Part shown: piece after piece, positions 22,111-34,749 of the stretch
Position numbering within the stretch: the first letter of the stretch is position 1
How the letters are laid out: the number at the start of each line of letters is the position of its first letter
Assembly: GCF_949987515.2 (NCBI RefSeq)
Contig: NW_027192659.1
Coordinates: forward strand, 1,054,001-1,118,000
DNA: 64,000 nt
Source of the DNA: Delphinus delphis
Taxonomy: Eukaryota; Chordata; Mammalia; Artiodactyla; Delphinidae
Direction of reading: 5' to 3'
Made by a program: the position numbers and the translations under genes
The notes under the pieces: generated by a model
Told to the model about the DNA's origin: nothing
Database searches by the model: none
Seen by the model: the letters and a program-made list of their open reading frames with translations, nothing else

Positions 22111-23690
22111 GAATGTTGCACCCGAGTACCAGGGTACGAAAACTGAGACATATTTGAACACGTCTCCCGATCACATGGTTGATCATACTCTGGGTTCCAC
22201 ATGCATGTTTTAGCTGAAGGAAGAATACCTTAAACCTGGAGAGTTAAGACCCGTGTAATGGGTACCATGCAATATGACTTCAAAGGGTCTTCATTTGCTC
22301 ACCGAACCTCTCCAATCCTATCACTGCTGCGTTTATGCCCCTGTACACATGCTTGATTCTCTTTCGGAGACATAGCAATCCATAGGTTTTAAGATACTTA
22401 CTAGCCAGGTACATTCTTAGGCGTTTAATATGCGGTGTTGAGTCCATTTCGTTGAGCAAGGAGTAGCTCTTGTCTATTCCATATTTGGCTTAAGGACCTT
22501 TATCTGTGCTCATTTCAATCTCTGGTTTTATGCAGCAGCCCAACTCACCTTTACCCTTAAGCAAGCATAAGTTGGTTTTCTAAATTTGAGACCCTGTTCT
22601 GTTCTGTAATGCAGTTCCTGTGTAGCCAAGTTTCCATTCCGTGTATTACTGATATCTTATGAAGTTTCTTTTTCTGTGTGACTTATTTCAGTTAGAATCA
22701 TCATACCTGAATCCACTCATTGTGCTGCTAAGGGCCTGATGACATAGATTTCATTGCTGAGTGATATTGCTTTGTAAGTGAATACCACAACTTCTTTATC
22801 CATTTTTCACTTTCTGCGATGTTGAACTTGTACTGTAAACGAGGTTCTTGTAAACAGAGGCGTCCCAAACTTTGGGGTGGCTGTGTCTTTTTGATTTTAA
22901 TTTCCCTAAGCTATAGGACCATAAGTGGAAGTGCCCTAGGCTCTGTTGCTTTGTTTTTTAGATGTTTCAGGAAACACCATACACTTCTCCCGAGTGGTTG
23001 TTGGCAATTTACATCCCGCCCATCAGCATAACAAGGCTCCCAGTTCTCCATGGCCTGTCCTGCCTTTCTGGATTTTACACTTTTTTCAGATGGCCCTTTT
23101 GACCGGGGGGAAGTGAGACTTCATTGTAGTGCAGATTTCCTTTGCAAGCTTGCTTGGTTGGCCAAAAAGGGCGTATGCGTTTTTTCCTGAATATATTCAG
23201 GAAAAAACGCATACGCCCTTTTTGGCCAAGTGCATCATTGTGGACGTTCTGCCTCTTTTCCTATGCTTTCAATGCAATTCCAGTCTACCTCTTGAAATCG
23301 GTTTCCTGCAATTCTGACCCGCTTTCAAGTCCTCTTGGCAGCCTTACTTCAGTCTATTTTTGGACGATAGCTGTCATTTATAACTCTGCAGGTTTGTGAA
23401 TTACAGTGCCCCTGACCTCCTTTCTTCAACTCGCTTTCTTGTGACCTGGCCGCAACACCGCAGGATGGCTTCAGGCCCTAATCTGGTTCCGGCCCGGCAT
23501 GCTGAGCCTTTGGTTAATTCCTCTTCCTGGTGGGAAATGAGAGTTAAATTTGCCCGTCCAGACACCTCCAGCTAGCCTCTCATTGGTTCTCGCTATTCCT
23601 GTTCATCTTCCGCAAAAATTGCAAACTGGGCCAAACAGGAGGTTAAAGGAACTGACTCTCCAAGTCGGGAGAGTGTTAGTAAAGCGTCTG
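22111..23690. repeat. Satellite monomer 15 (class I/II mosaic)
   Basis: Length 1,580 bp. Palindrome 23158-23229, perfect. Class I at 22765-22840, then class II 'gaggcgtccc' at 22857. Private: 'gcagcagccc' near 22534, 'gaagtttc' near 22662, and 'ctcttgaaat' at 23290. Confidence 0.95.
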
Positions 23691-25270
23691 GAATGTTGCA
23701 CCCGAGTACCAGGGTAGGAAAACTGAGACATATTTGAACAGGTCTCCCGTTCACACGGTTCATCATACTCTGGGTTCCACATGCATGTTTTAGCTGAAGG
23801 AAGAATACCTTAAACCTGGAGAGTTGAGACCCGTGGAATGGGTACCATGCAATATGACTTCAAAGGGTCTTCATTTGCTCACCGAACCTCTCCAATCCTA
23901 TCACTGCTGCATTTATGCCCCTGTACACACGCTTGATTCTCTTTTGGAGACATAGCAATCCATAGGTTTTAAGATACTTACTAGTCAGGTACATTCTTAG
24001 GCGTTTAATATGCGGTGTTGAGTCCATTTCGTTGAGCAAGGAGTAGCTCTTGTCTATTCCATATTTGGCTTAAGGAACTTTATCTGTGCTCATTTCAATC
24101 TCTGGTTTTATGCAGCACCCCAACTCACCTTTCCCCTTAAGCAAGCATAAGTTGGTTTTCTAAATTTGAGACCCTGTTCTGTTCTGTAATTCAGTTCCTG
24201 TGTAGCCAAGTTTCCATTCCGTGTATTACTGATATCTTATGATGTTTCTTTTTCTGTGTGACTTATTTCAGTTAGAATCATCATACCTGAATCCACTCAT
24301 TGTGCTGCTAAGGGCCTGATGACATAGATTTCATTGCTGAGTGATATTGCTTTGTAAGTGAATACCACAACTTCTTTATCCATTTTTCACTTTCTGCGAT
24401 GTTGAACTTGTACTGTAAACGAGGTTCTTGTAAACAGAGCCATTCCAAACTTTGGGGTGGCTGTGTCTTTTTGATTTTAATTTCCCTAAGCTATAGGACC
24501 ATAAGTGGAAGTGCCCTAGGCTCTGTTGCTTTGTTTTTTAGATGTTTCAGGAAACACCGTACACTTCTCCCAAGTGTCTGTTGGCAATTTACATCCCGCC
24601 CATCAGCATAACAAGGCTCCCAGTTCTCCATGGCCTGTCCTGCCTTTCTGGATTTTACACTTTTTTCAGATGGCCCTTTTGACCGGGGGGAAGTGAGACT
24701 TCATTGTAGTGCAGATTTCCTTTGCAAGCTTGCTTGGTTGGCCAAAAAGGGCGTATGCGTTTTTTCCTGAATATATTCAGGAAAAAACGCATACGCCCTT
24801 TTTGGCCAAGTGCATCATTGTGGACGTTCTGCCTCTTTTCCTATGCTTTCAATGCAATTCCAGTCTACCTCCTGAAATCGGTTTCCTGCAATTCTGCCCC
24901 ACTTTCAAGTCCTCTTGGCAGCCTTACTTCAGTCTATTTTTGGACGATAGCTGTCATTTATAACTCTGCAGGTTTGTGAATTACAGTGCCCCTGAGCTCC
25001 TTTCTTCAACTCGCTTTCTTGTGACCTGGCCGCAACACCGCAGGATGGCTTCAGGCCCTAATCTGGTTCCGGCCCGGCATGCTGAGCCTTTGGTTAATTC
25101 CTCTTCCTGGTGGGAAATGAGAGTTAAATTTGCCCGTTCAGAGACCTCCAGCTAGTCTCTCATTGGTTCTCGCTATTCCTGTTCATCTTCCGCAGAAATT
25201 GCAAACTGGGCCGAACAGGAGGTTAAAGGGACTGACTCTCCAAGTCGGGAGAGTGTTAGTAAAGCGTCTG
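23691..25270. repeat. Satellite monomer 16 (class I, chimera ending as type A)
   Basis: Length 1,580 bp. Palindrome 24738-24809, perfect. The left third is unlike type A (private 'aacaggtctcc', 'cacacggttcatc'; 'ggagagttgagac'), whereas from about 24140 onward it matches monomers 7 and 9. The switch is the left edge of the seven-monomer repetition. Confidence 0.95.
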
Positions 25271-26850
25271 GAATGTTACACCCGAGTACCAGGTGAGGAA
25301 AACTGAGACATATTTGAACACGTCTCCCGTTCACATGGTTGATCATACTCTGGGTTCCACATGCATGTTTTAGCTGAAGGAAGAATACCTAAAACCTGGG
25401 TAGTTGAAACCCGTGGAATGGGTACCATGCAATATGACTTCACAGGGTCTTCATTTGCTCACCGAACATCTCCAATCCTATCACTGCTGCGTTTATGCCC
25501 CTGTACACATGCTTGATTCTCTTTCGGAGACATAGCAATCCATAGGTTTTAAGATACTTACTAGTCAGGTACATTTTTAGGCGTTTTATATGCGGTGTTG
25601 AGTCCATTTCGTTGAGCAAGGAGTAGCTCTTGTCTATTCCATATTTGGCTTAAGGAACTTTATCTGTGCGCATTTCAATCTCTGGTTTTATGCAGCACCC
25701 CAACTCACCTTTCCCCTTAAGCAAGCATAAGTTGGTTTTCGAAATTTGAGAACCTGTTCTGTTCTGTAATTCAGTTCCTGTGTAGCCAAGTTTCCATTCC
25801 GTGTATTACTGATATCTTATGATGTTTCTTTTTCTGTGTGACTTATTTCAGTTAGAATCATCGTACCTGAATCCATTCATGATGCTGCTACGGGCCTGAT
25901 GACATAGAGATCATTGCTGAGTGATACTGCATTGTACGTAAGTACCACAAGTTCTTTATCCATTTTTCACTTTCTGTGATATTGAACTTGTACGGTAAAC
26001 GAGGTTCTTGTAAACGGAGGCGTCCCAAACTTTGGGGTGGCTGTGTCTTTTTGATTTTAATTTCCCTAAGCTATAGGACCATAAGTGGAAGTGCCCTAGG
26101 CTCTGTTGTTTTGTTTTTTAGATGTTTCAGGAAACACCATACACTTCTCCCGAGTGGTTGTTGGCAATTTACATCCCGCCCATCAGCATAACAAGGCTCC
26201 CAGTTCTCCATGGCCTGTCCTGCCTTTCTGGATTTTACACTTTTTTCAGATGGCCCTTTTGACCGGGGGGAAGTGAGACTTCATTGTAGTGCAGATTTCC
26301 TTTGCAAGTTTGCTTGGTTGGCCAAAAAGGGCGTATGCGTTTTTTCCTGAATATATTCAGGAAAAAACGCATAAGCCCTTTTTGGCCAAGTGCATCATTG
26401 TGGACGTTCTGCCTCTTTTCCTATGCTTTCAATGCAATTCCAGTCTACCTCCTGAAATCGGTTTCCTGCAATTCTGCCCCGCTTTCAAGTCCTCTTGGCA
26501 GCCTTACTTCAGTCTATTTTTGGACGATAGCTGTCATTTATAACTCTGCAGGTTTGTGAATTACAGTGCCCCTGAGCTCCTTTCTTCAACTCGCTTTCTT
26601 GTGACCTGGCTGCAACACCGCAGGATGGCTTCAGGCCCTAATCTGGTTCCGGCACGGCACGCTGAGCCTTTGGTTATTTCCTCTTCCTGGTGGGAAATGA
26701 GAGTTAAATTTGCCCGTCCAGACACCTCCAGCTAGTCTCTCATTGGTTCTCGCTATTCCTGTTCATCTTCCGCAGAAATTGCAAACTGGGCCAAACAGGA
26801 GGTTAAAGGGACTGACTCTCCAAGTCGGGAGAGTGTTAGTAAAGCGTCTG
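25271..26850. repeat. Satellite monomer 17 (class II, type B')
   Basis: Length 1,580 bp. Palindrome 26318-26389 with the type B right-arm mismatch. Keeps 'gaatgttacaccc' but differs from monomers 8 and 10 by 'gtaccatgc', 'cgaacatctcc' and 'gtgcgcatttc'. Confidence 0.95.
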
Positions 26851-28429
26851 GAATGTTGCACCCGAGTACCAGGTGAGGAAAACTGAGACATATTTGAACA
26901 CGTCTCCCGTTCACATGGTTGATCATACTCTGGGTTCCACATGCATGTTTTAGCTGAAGGAAGAATACCTAAAACCTGGGTAGTTGAAACCCGTGGAATG
27001 GGTACCATGCAATCTGACTTCAAAGGGTCTTCATTTGCTCACCGAACCTCTCCAACCCTATCACTACTGCGTTTATGCCCCTGTACACACGCTTGATTCT
27101 CTTTTGGAGACATAGCAATCCATAGGTTTTAAGATACTTACTAGTCAGGTACATTCTTAGGCGTTTAATATGGGGTGTTGAGTCCATTTCATTGAGCAAG
27201 GAGTAGCTCTTGTCTATTCCATATTTGGCTTAAGCAACTTTATCTGTGCTGATTTCAATCTCTGGTTTTATGCAGCACCCCAACTCACCTTTACCCTTAA
27301 GCAAGCATAAGTTGGTTTTCTAAATTTGAGACCCTGTTCTGTTCTGTAATTCAGTTCCTGTGTAGCCAAGTTTCCATTCCGTGTATTACTGATATCTTAT
27401 GATGTTTCTTTTTCTGTGTGACTTATTTCAGTTAGAATCATCATACCTGAATCCACTCATTGTGCTGCTAAGGGCCTGATGACATAGATTTCATTGCTGA
27501 GTGATATTGCTTTGTAAGTGAATACCACAACTTCTTTATCCATTTTTCACTTTCTGCGATGTTGAACTTGTACTGTAAACGAGGTTCTTGTAAACAGAGC
27601 CGTTCCAAACTTTGGGGTGGCTGTGTCTTTTTGATTTTAATTTCCCTAAGCTATAGGACCATAAGTGGAAGTGCCCTAGGCTCTGTTGCTTTGTTTTTTA
27701 GATGTTTCAGGAAACACCATACACTTCTCCCAAGTGTCTGTTGGCAATTTACATCCCGCCCATCAGCATAACAAGGCTCCCAGTTCTCCATGGCCTGTCC
27801 TGCCTTTCTGGATTTTACATTTTTTCAGATGGCCCTTTTGACCGGGGGGAAGTGAGACTTCATTGTAGTGCAGATTTCCTTTGCAAGCTTGCTTGGTTGG
27901 CCAAAAAGGGCGTATGCGTTTTTTCCTGAATATATTCAGGAAAAAACGCATACGCCCTTTTTGGCCAAGTGCATCATTGTGGACGTTCTGCCTCTTTTCC
28001 TATGCTTTCAATGCAATTCCAGTCTACCTCCTGAAATCGGTTTCCTGCAATTCTGCCCCGCTTTCAAGTCCTCTTGGCAGCCTTACTTCAGTCTATTTTT
28101 GGACGATAGCTGTCATTTATAACTCTGCAGGTTTGTGAATTACAGTGCCCCTGAGCTCCTTTCTTCAACTCGCTTTCTTGTGACCTGGCCGCAACACCGC
28201 AGGATGGCTTCAGGCCCTAATCTGGTTCCAGCCCGGCATGCTGAGCCTTTGGTTAATTCCTCTTCCTGGTGGGAAATGAGAGTTAAATTTGCCCGTTCAG
28301 AGACCTCCAGCTAGTCTCTCATTGGTTCTCGCTATTCCTGTTCATCTTCCGCAGAAATTGCAAACTGGGCCGAACAGGAGGTTAAAGGGACTGACTCTCC
28401 AAGTCGGGAGAGTGTTAGTAAAGCGTCTG
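26851..28429. repeat. Satellite monomer 18 (class I, type C')
   Basis: Length 1,579 bp. Palindrome 27897-27968, perfect. Shares 'gattttacattttttcag' (near 27811) with monomer 11 but lacks its second deletion. Confidence 0.95.
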
Positions 28430-30009
28430 GAATGTTGCACCCGAGTACCAGGTGAGGAAAACTGAGACATATTTGAACACGTCTCCCGTTCACATGGTTG
28501 ATCATACTCTGGGTTCCACATGCATGTTTTAGCTGAAGGAAGAATACCTAAAACCTGGGTAGTTGAAACCCGTGGAATGGGTACCATGCAATATGACTTC
28601 AAAGGGTCTTCATTTGCTCACCGAACCTCTCCAACCCTATCACTGCTGCGTTTATGCCCCTGTACACATGCTTGATTCTCTTTTGGAGACATAGCAATCC
28701 ATAGGTTTTAAGATACTTACTAGTCAGGTACATTCTTAGGCGTTTAATATGGGGTGTTGAGTCCATTTCATTGAGCAAGGAGTAGCTCTTGTCTATTCCA
28801 TATTTGGCTTAAGCAACTTTATCTGTGCTGATTTCAATCTCTGGTTTTATGCAGCACCCCAACTCACCTTTCCCCTTAAGCAAGCATAAGTTGGTTTTCT
28901 AAATTTGAGACCCTGTTCTGTTCTGTAATTCAGTTCCTGTGTAGCCAAGTTTCCATTCCGTGTATTACTGATATCTTATGATGTTTCTTTTTCTGTGTGA
29001 CTTATTTCAGTTAGAATCATCATACCTGAATCCACTCATTGTGCTGCTAAGGGCCTGATGACATAGATTTCATTGCTGAGTGATATTGCTTTGTAAGTGA
29101 ATACCACAACTTCTTTATCCATTTTTCACTTTCTGCGATGTTGAACTTGTACTGTAAACGAGGTTCTTGTAAACAGAGCCGTTCCAAACTTTGGGGTGGC
29201 TGTGTCTTTTTGATTTTAATTTCCCTAAGCTATAGGACCATAAGTGGAAGTGCCCTAGGCTCTGTTGCTTTGTTTTTTAGATGTTTCAGGAAACACCATA
29301 CACTTCTCCCAAGTGTCTGTTGGCAATTTACATCCCGCCCATCAGCATAACAAGGCTCCCAGTTCTCCATGGCCTGTCCTGCCTTTCTGGATTTTACACT
29401 TTTTTCAGATGGCCCTTTTGACCGGGGGGAAGTGAGACTTCATTGTAGTGCAGATTTCCTTTGCAAGCTTGCTTGGTTGGCCAAAAAGGGCGTATGTGTT
29501 TTTTCCTGAATATATTCAGGAAAAAACGCATACGCCCTTTTTGGCCAAGTGCATCATTGTGGACGTTCTGCCTCTTTTCCTATGCTTTCAATGCAATTCC
29601 AGTCTACCTCCTGAAATCGGTTTCCTGCAATTCTGCCCCGCTTTCAAGTCCTCTTGGCAGCCTTACTTCAGTCTATTTTTGGACGATAGCTGTCATTTAT
29701 AACTCTGCAGGTTTGTGAATTGCAGTGCCCCTGAGCTCCTTTTTTCAACTCGCTTTCTTGTGACCTGGCCGCAACACCGCAGGATGGCTTCAGGCCCTAA
29801 TCTGGTTCTGGCACGGCACGCTGAGCCTTTGGTTAATTCCTCTTCCTGGTGGGAAATGAGAGTTAAATTTGCCTATCCAGACACCTCCAGCTAGTCTCTC
29901 ATTGGTTCTCGCTATTCCTGTTCATCTTCCACAGAAATTGCAAACTGGGCCAAACAGGAGGTTAAAGGGACTGACTCTCCAAGTCGGGAGAGTGTTAGCA
30001 AAGCGTCTG
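28430..30009. repeat. Satellite monomer 19 (class I, type D')
   Basis: Length 1,580 bp. Palindrome 29477-29548 with the left-arm TpG change seen in monomer 12. Private 'tgcctatccag' near 29871. Confidence 0.95.
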
Positions 30010-31589
30010 GAATGTTGCACCCGAGTACCAGGGTACGAAAACTGAGACATATTTGAACACGTCTCCCGATCACATGGTTGATCATACTCTGGGTTCCACA
30101 TGCATGTTTTAGCTGAAGGAAGAATACCTAAAACCTGAGTAGTTGAAACCCGTGGAATGGGTACCATGCAATATGACTTCACAGGGTCTTCATTTGCTCA
30201 CCGAACCTCTCCAATCCTATCACTGCTGCGTTTATGCCCCTGTACACATGCTTGATTCTCTTTCGGAGACATAGCAATCCATAGGTTTTAAGATACTTAC
30301 TAGTCAGGTACATTCTTAGGCGTTTAATATGCGGTGTTGAGTCCATTTCGTTGAGCAAGGAGTAGCTCTTGTCTATTCCATATTTGGCTTAAGGAACTTT
30401 ATCTGTGCTCATTTCAATCTCTGGTTTTATTCAGCACCCCAACTCACCTTTACCCTTAAGCAAGCATAAGTTGGTTTTCTAAATTTGAGACCCTGTTCTG
30501 TTCTGTAATTCAGTTCCTGTGTAGCCAAGTTTACATTCCGTGTATTACTGATATCTTATGATGTTTCTTTTTCTGTGTGACTTATTTCAGTTAGAATCAT
30601 CATACCTGAATCCACTCATTGTGCTGCTAAGGGCCTGATGACATAGATTTCATTGGTGAGTGATATTGCTTTGTAAGTGAATACCACAACTTCTTTATCC
30701 ATTTTTCACCTTCTGCGCAGTTGAACTTGTACTGTAAACGAGGTTCTTGTAAACAGAGCCGTTCCAAACTTTGGGGTGGCTGTGTCTTTTTGATTTTAAT
30801 TTCCCTAAGCTATAGGACCATAAGTGGAAGTGCCCTAGGTTCTGTTGCTTTGTTTTTTAGATGTTTCAGGAAACACCATACACTTCTCCCGAGTGGTTGT
30901 TGACAATTTACATCCCGCCCATCAGCATAACAAGGCTCCCAGTTCTCCATGGCCTGTCCTGCCTTTCTGGATTTTACCCTTTTTTCAGATGGCCCTTTTG
31001 ACCGGGGGGAAGTGAGACTTCATTGTAGTGCAGATTTCCTTTGCAAGCTTGCTTGGTTGGCCAAAAAGGGCGTATGCGTTTTTTCCTGAATATATTCAGG
31101 AAAAAACGCATACGCCCTTTTTGGCCAAGTGCATCATTGTGGACGTTCTGCCTCTTTTCCTATGCTTTCAATGCAATTCCAGTCTACCTCCTGAAATCGG
31201 TTTCCTGCAATTCTGCCCCACTTTCAAGTCCTCTTGGCAGCCTTACTTCAGTCTATTTTTGGACGATAGCTGTCATTTATAACTCTGCAGGTTTGTGAAT
31301 TACAGTGCCCCTGAGCTCCTTTCTTCAACTCGCTTTCTTGTGACCTGGCCGCAACACCGCAGGATGGCTTCAGGCCCTAATCTGGTTCCGGCCCGGCATG
31401 CTGAGCCTTTGGTTAATTCCTCTTCCTGGTGGGAAATGAGAGTTAAATTTGCCCGTCCAGACACCTCCAGCTAGCCTCTCATTGGTTCTCGCTATTCCTG
31501 TTCATCTTCCGCAGAAATTGCAAACTGGGCCAAACAGGAGGTTAAAGGGACTGACTCTCCAAGTCGGGAGACTGTTAGTAAAGCGTCTG
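30010..31589. repeat. Satellite monomer 20 (class I, type E')
   Basis: Length 1,580 bp. Palindrome 31057-31128, perfect. Counterpart of monomer 13, with 'aaacctgagtag', 'ttattcagcacc' and 'gagactgttag' as new changes. Confidence 0.95.
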
Positions 31590-33169
31590 GAATGTTGCAC
31601 CCGAGTACCAGGTGAGGAAAACTGAGACATATTTGAACACGTCTCCCGTTCACATGGTTGATCATACTCTGGGTTCCACATGCATGTTTTAGCTGAAGGA
31701 AGAATACCTTAAACCTGGAGAGTTGAGACCCGTGGAATGGGTACCATGCAATATGACTTCAAAGGGTCTTCATTTGCTCACCGAACCTCTCCAATCCTAT
31801 CACTACTGCGTTTATGCCCCTGTACACACGCTTGATTCTCTTTTGGAGACATAGCAATCCATAGGTTTTAAGATACTTACTAGTCAGGTACATTCTTAGG
31901 CGTTTAATATGCGGTGTTGAGTCCATTTCGTTGAGCAAGGAGTAGCTCTTGTCTATTCCATATTTGGCTTAAGGAACTTTATCTGTGCTCATTTCAATCT
32001 CTGGTTTTATGCAGCACCCCAACTCACCTTTACCCTTAAGCAAGCATAAGTTGGTTTTCTAAATTTGAGACCCTGTTCTGTTCTGTAATTCAGTTCCTGT
32101 GTAGCCAAGTTTACATTCCGTGTATTACTGATATCTTATGATGTTTCTTTTTCTGTGTGACTTATTTCAGTTAGAATCATCATACCTGAATCCACTCATT
32201 ATGCTGCTACGGGACTGATGACATAGATTTCATTGCTGAGTGATACTGCATTGTACGTAAGTACCACAAGTTCTTTATCCATTTTTCACTTTCTGTGATA
32301 TTGAACTTGTACGGTAAACGAGGTTCTTGTAAACAGAGGCGTCCCAAACTTTGGGGTGGCTGTGTCTTTTTGATTTTAATTTCCCTAAGCTATAGGACCA
32401 TAAGTGGAAGTGCCCTAGGCTCTGTTGCTTTGTTTTTTAGATGTTTCAGGAAACACCATACACTTCTCCAGAGTGTCTGTTGGCAATTTACATCCTGCCC
32501 ATCAGCATAACAAGGCTCCCAGTTCTCCATGGCCTGTCCTGCCTTTCTGGATTTTACACTTTTTTCAGATGGCCCTTTTGACCGGGGGGAAGTGAGACTT
32601 CATTGTAGTGCAGATTTTCTTTGCAAGCTTGCTTGGTTGGCCAAAAAGGGCGTATGCGTTTTATCCTGAATATATTCAGGAAAAAACGCATACGCCCTTT
32701 TTGGCCAAGTGCATCATTGTGGACGTTCTGCCTCTTTTCCTATGCTTTCAATGCAATTCCAGTCTACCTCCTGAAATCGGTTTCCTGCAATTCTGACCCG
32801 CTTTCAAGTCCTCTTGGCAGCCTTACTTCAGTATATTTTTGGATGATAGCTGTCATTTATAACTCTGCAGGTTTGTGAATTTCAGTGCCCCTGAGCTCCT
32901 TTCTTCAACTCGCTTTCTTGTGACCTGGCCGCAACACCGCAGGATGTCTTCAGGCCCTAATCTGGTTCTGGCACGGCACGCTGAGCCTTTGGTTAATTCC
33001 TCTTCCTGGTGGGAAATGAGAGTTAAATTTGCCCATCCAGACACCTCCAGCTAGTCTCTCATTGGTTCTCGCTATTCCTGTTCATCTTCTACAGAAATTG
33101 CAAACTGGGCCAAACAGGAGGTTAAAGGGACTGACTCTCCAAGTCGGGAGAGTGTTAGTAAAGCATCTG
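31590..33169. repeat. Satellite monomer 21 (class II, type F')
   Basis: Length 1,580 bp. Palindrome 32637-32708 with one left-arm mismatch inside the T run (gttttatcctg). Private: 'gggactgatg', 'catcctgccc', 'gattttctttgc', 'aagcatctgg'. Confidence 0.95.
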
Positions 33170-34749
33170 GAATGTTGCACCCGAGTACCAGGGTACGAAA
33201 ACTGAGACATATTTGAACACGTCTCCCGATCACATGGTTGATCATACTCTGGGTTCCACATGCATGTTTTAGCTGAAGGAAGAATACCTAAAACCTGGGT
33301 AGTTGAAACCCGTGGAATGGGTACCATGCAATATGACTTCAAAGGGTCTTTATTTGCTCACCGAACATCTCCAATCCTATCACTGCTGCGTTTATGCCCC
33401 TGTACACATGCTTGATTCTCTTTCGGAGACATAGCAATCCATAGGTTTTAAGATACTTACTAGTCAGGTACATTCTTAGGCGTTTTATATGCGGTGTTGA
33501 GTCCATTTCGTTGAGCAAGGAGTAGCTCTTGTCTATTCCATATTTGGCTTAAGGAACTTTATCTGTGCTCATTTCAATCTCTGGTTTTATGCAGCACCCC
33601 AACTCACCTTTCCCCTTAAGCAAGCATAAGTTGGTTTTCTAAATTTGAGAACCTGTTCTGTTCTGTAATTCAGTTCCTGTGTAGCCAAGTTTCCATTCCG
33701 TGTATTACTGATATCTTATGATGTTTCTTTTTCTGTGTGACTTATTTCAGTTAGAATCATCGTACCTGAATCCACTCATGATGCTGCTACGGGCCTGATG
33801 ACATAGATTTCATTGCTGAGTGATACTGCATTGTACGTAAGTACCACAAGTTCTTTATCCATTTTTCACTTTCTGTGATATTGAACTTGTATGGTAAACG
33901 AGGTTCTTGTAAACAGAGGCGTCCCAAACTTTGGGGTGGCTGTGTCTTTTTGATTTTAATTTCCCTAAGCTATAGGACCATAAGTGGAAGTGCCCTAGGC
34001 TCTGTTGTTTTGTTTTTTAGATGTTTCAGGAAACACCATACACTTCTCCCGAGTGTCTGTTGGCAATTTACATCCCACCCATCAGCATAACAAGGCTCCC
34101 AGTTCTCCATGGCCTGTCCTGCCTTTCTGGATTTTACACTTTTTTCAGATGGCCCTTTTGACCGGGGGGAAGTGAGACTTCATTGTAGTGCAGATTTCCT
34201 TTGCAAGCTTGCTTGGTTGGCCAAAAAGGGCGTATGCGTTTTTTCCTGAATATATTCAGGAAAAAACGCATACGCCCTTTTTGGCCAAGTGCATCATTGT
34301 GGACGTTCTGCCTCTTTTCCTATGCTTTCAATGCAATTCCAGTCTACCTCCTGAAATCGGTTTCCTGCAATTCTGCCCCGCTTTCAAGTCCTCTTGGCAG
34401 CCTTACTTCAGTCTATTTTTGGACGATAGCTGTCATTTATAACTCTGCAGGTTTGTGAATTACAGTGCCCCTGAGCTCCTTTCTTCAACTCGCTTTCTTG
34501 TGACCTGGCCGCAACACCGCAGGATGGCTTCAGGCCCTAATCTGGTTCCGGCCCGGCATGCTGAGCCTTTGGTTAATTCCTCTTCCTGGTGGGAAATGAG
34601 AGTTAAATTTGCCCGTCCAGAAACCTCCAGCTAGCCTCTCATTGGTTCTCGCTATTCCTGTTCATCTTCCGCAGAAATTGCAAACTGGGCCAAACAGGAG
34701 GTTAAAGGAACTGACTCTCCAAGTCGGGAGAGTGTTAGTAAAGCGTCTG
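33170..34749. repeat. Satellite monomer 22 (class II)
   Basis: Length 1,580 bp. Palindrome 34217-34288, perfect. 'ttgtatggtaaacg' at 33888 is shared only with monomer 28. 'catcccaccc' at 34073 is private. The right half matches monomers 23 and 24. Confidence 0.95.

Larger units (their letters stand above)
24148..32200. repeat. Seven-monomer repetition, copy 2
   Basis: Counterpart of 13090-21141. It ends in monomer 21, where 'cactcattatgctgctacggg' type sequence replaces the class I-like 'cattgtgctgctaaggg' of monomer 14; beyond that the copies stay related but diverge visibly. Dimer A-B is present once here, not twice, so the dimer duplication is confined to the left copy. Confidence 0.85.
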
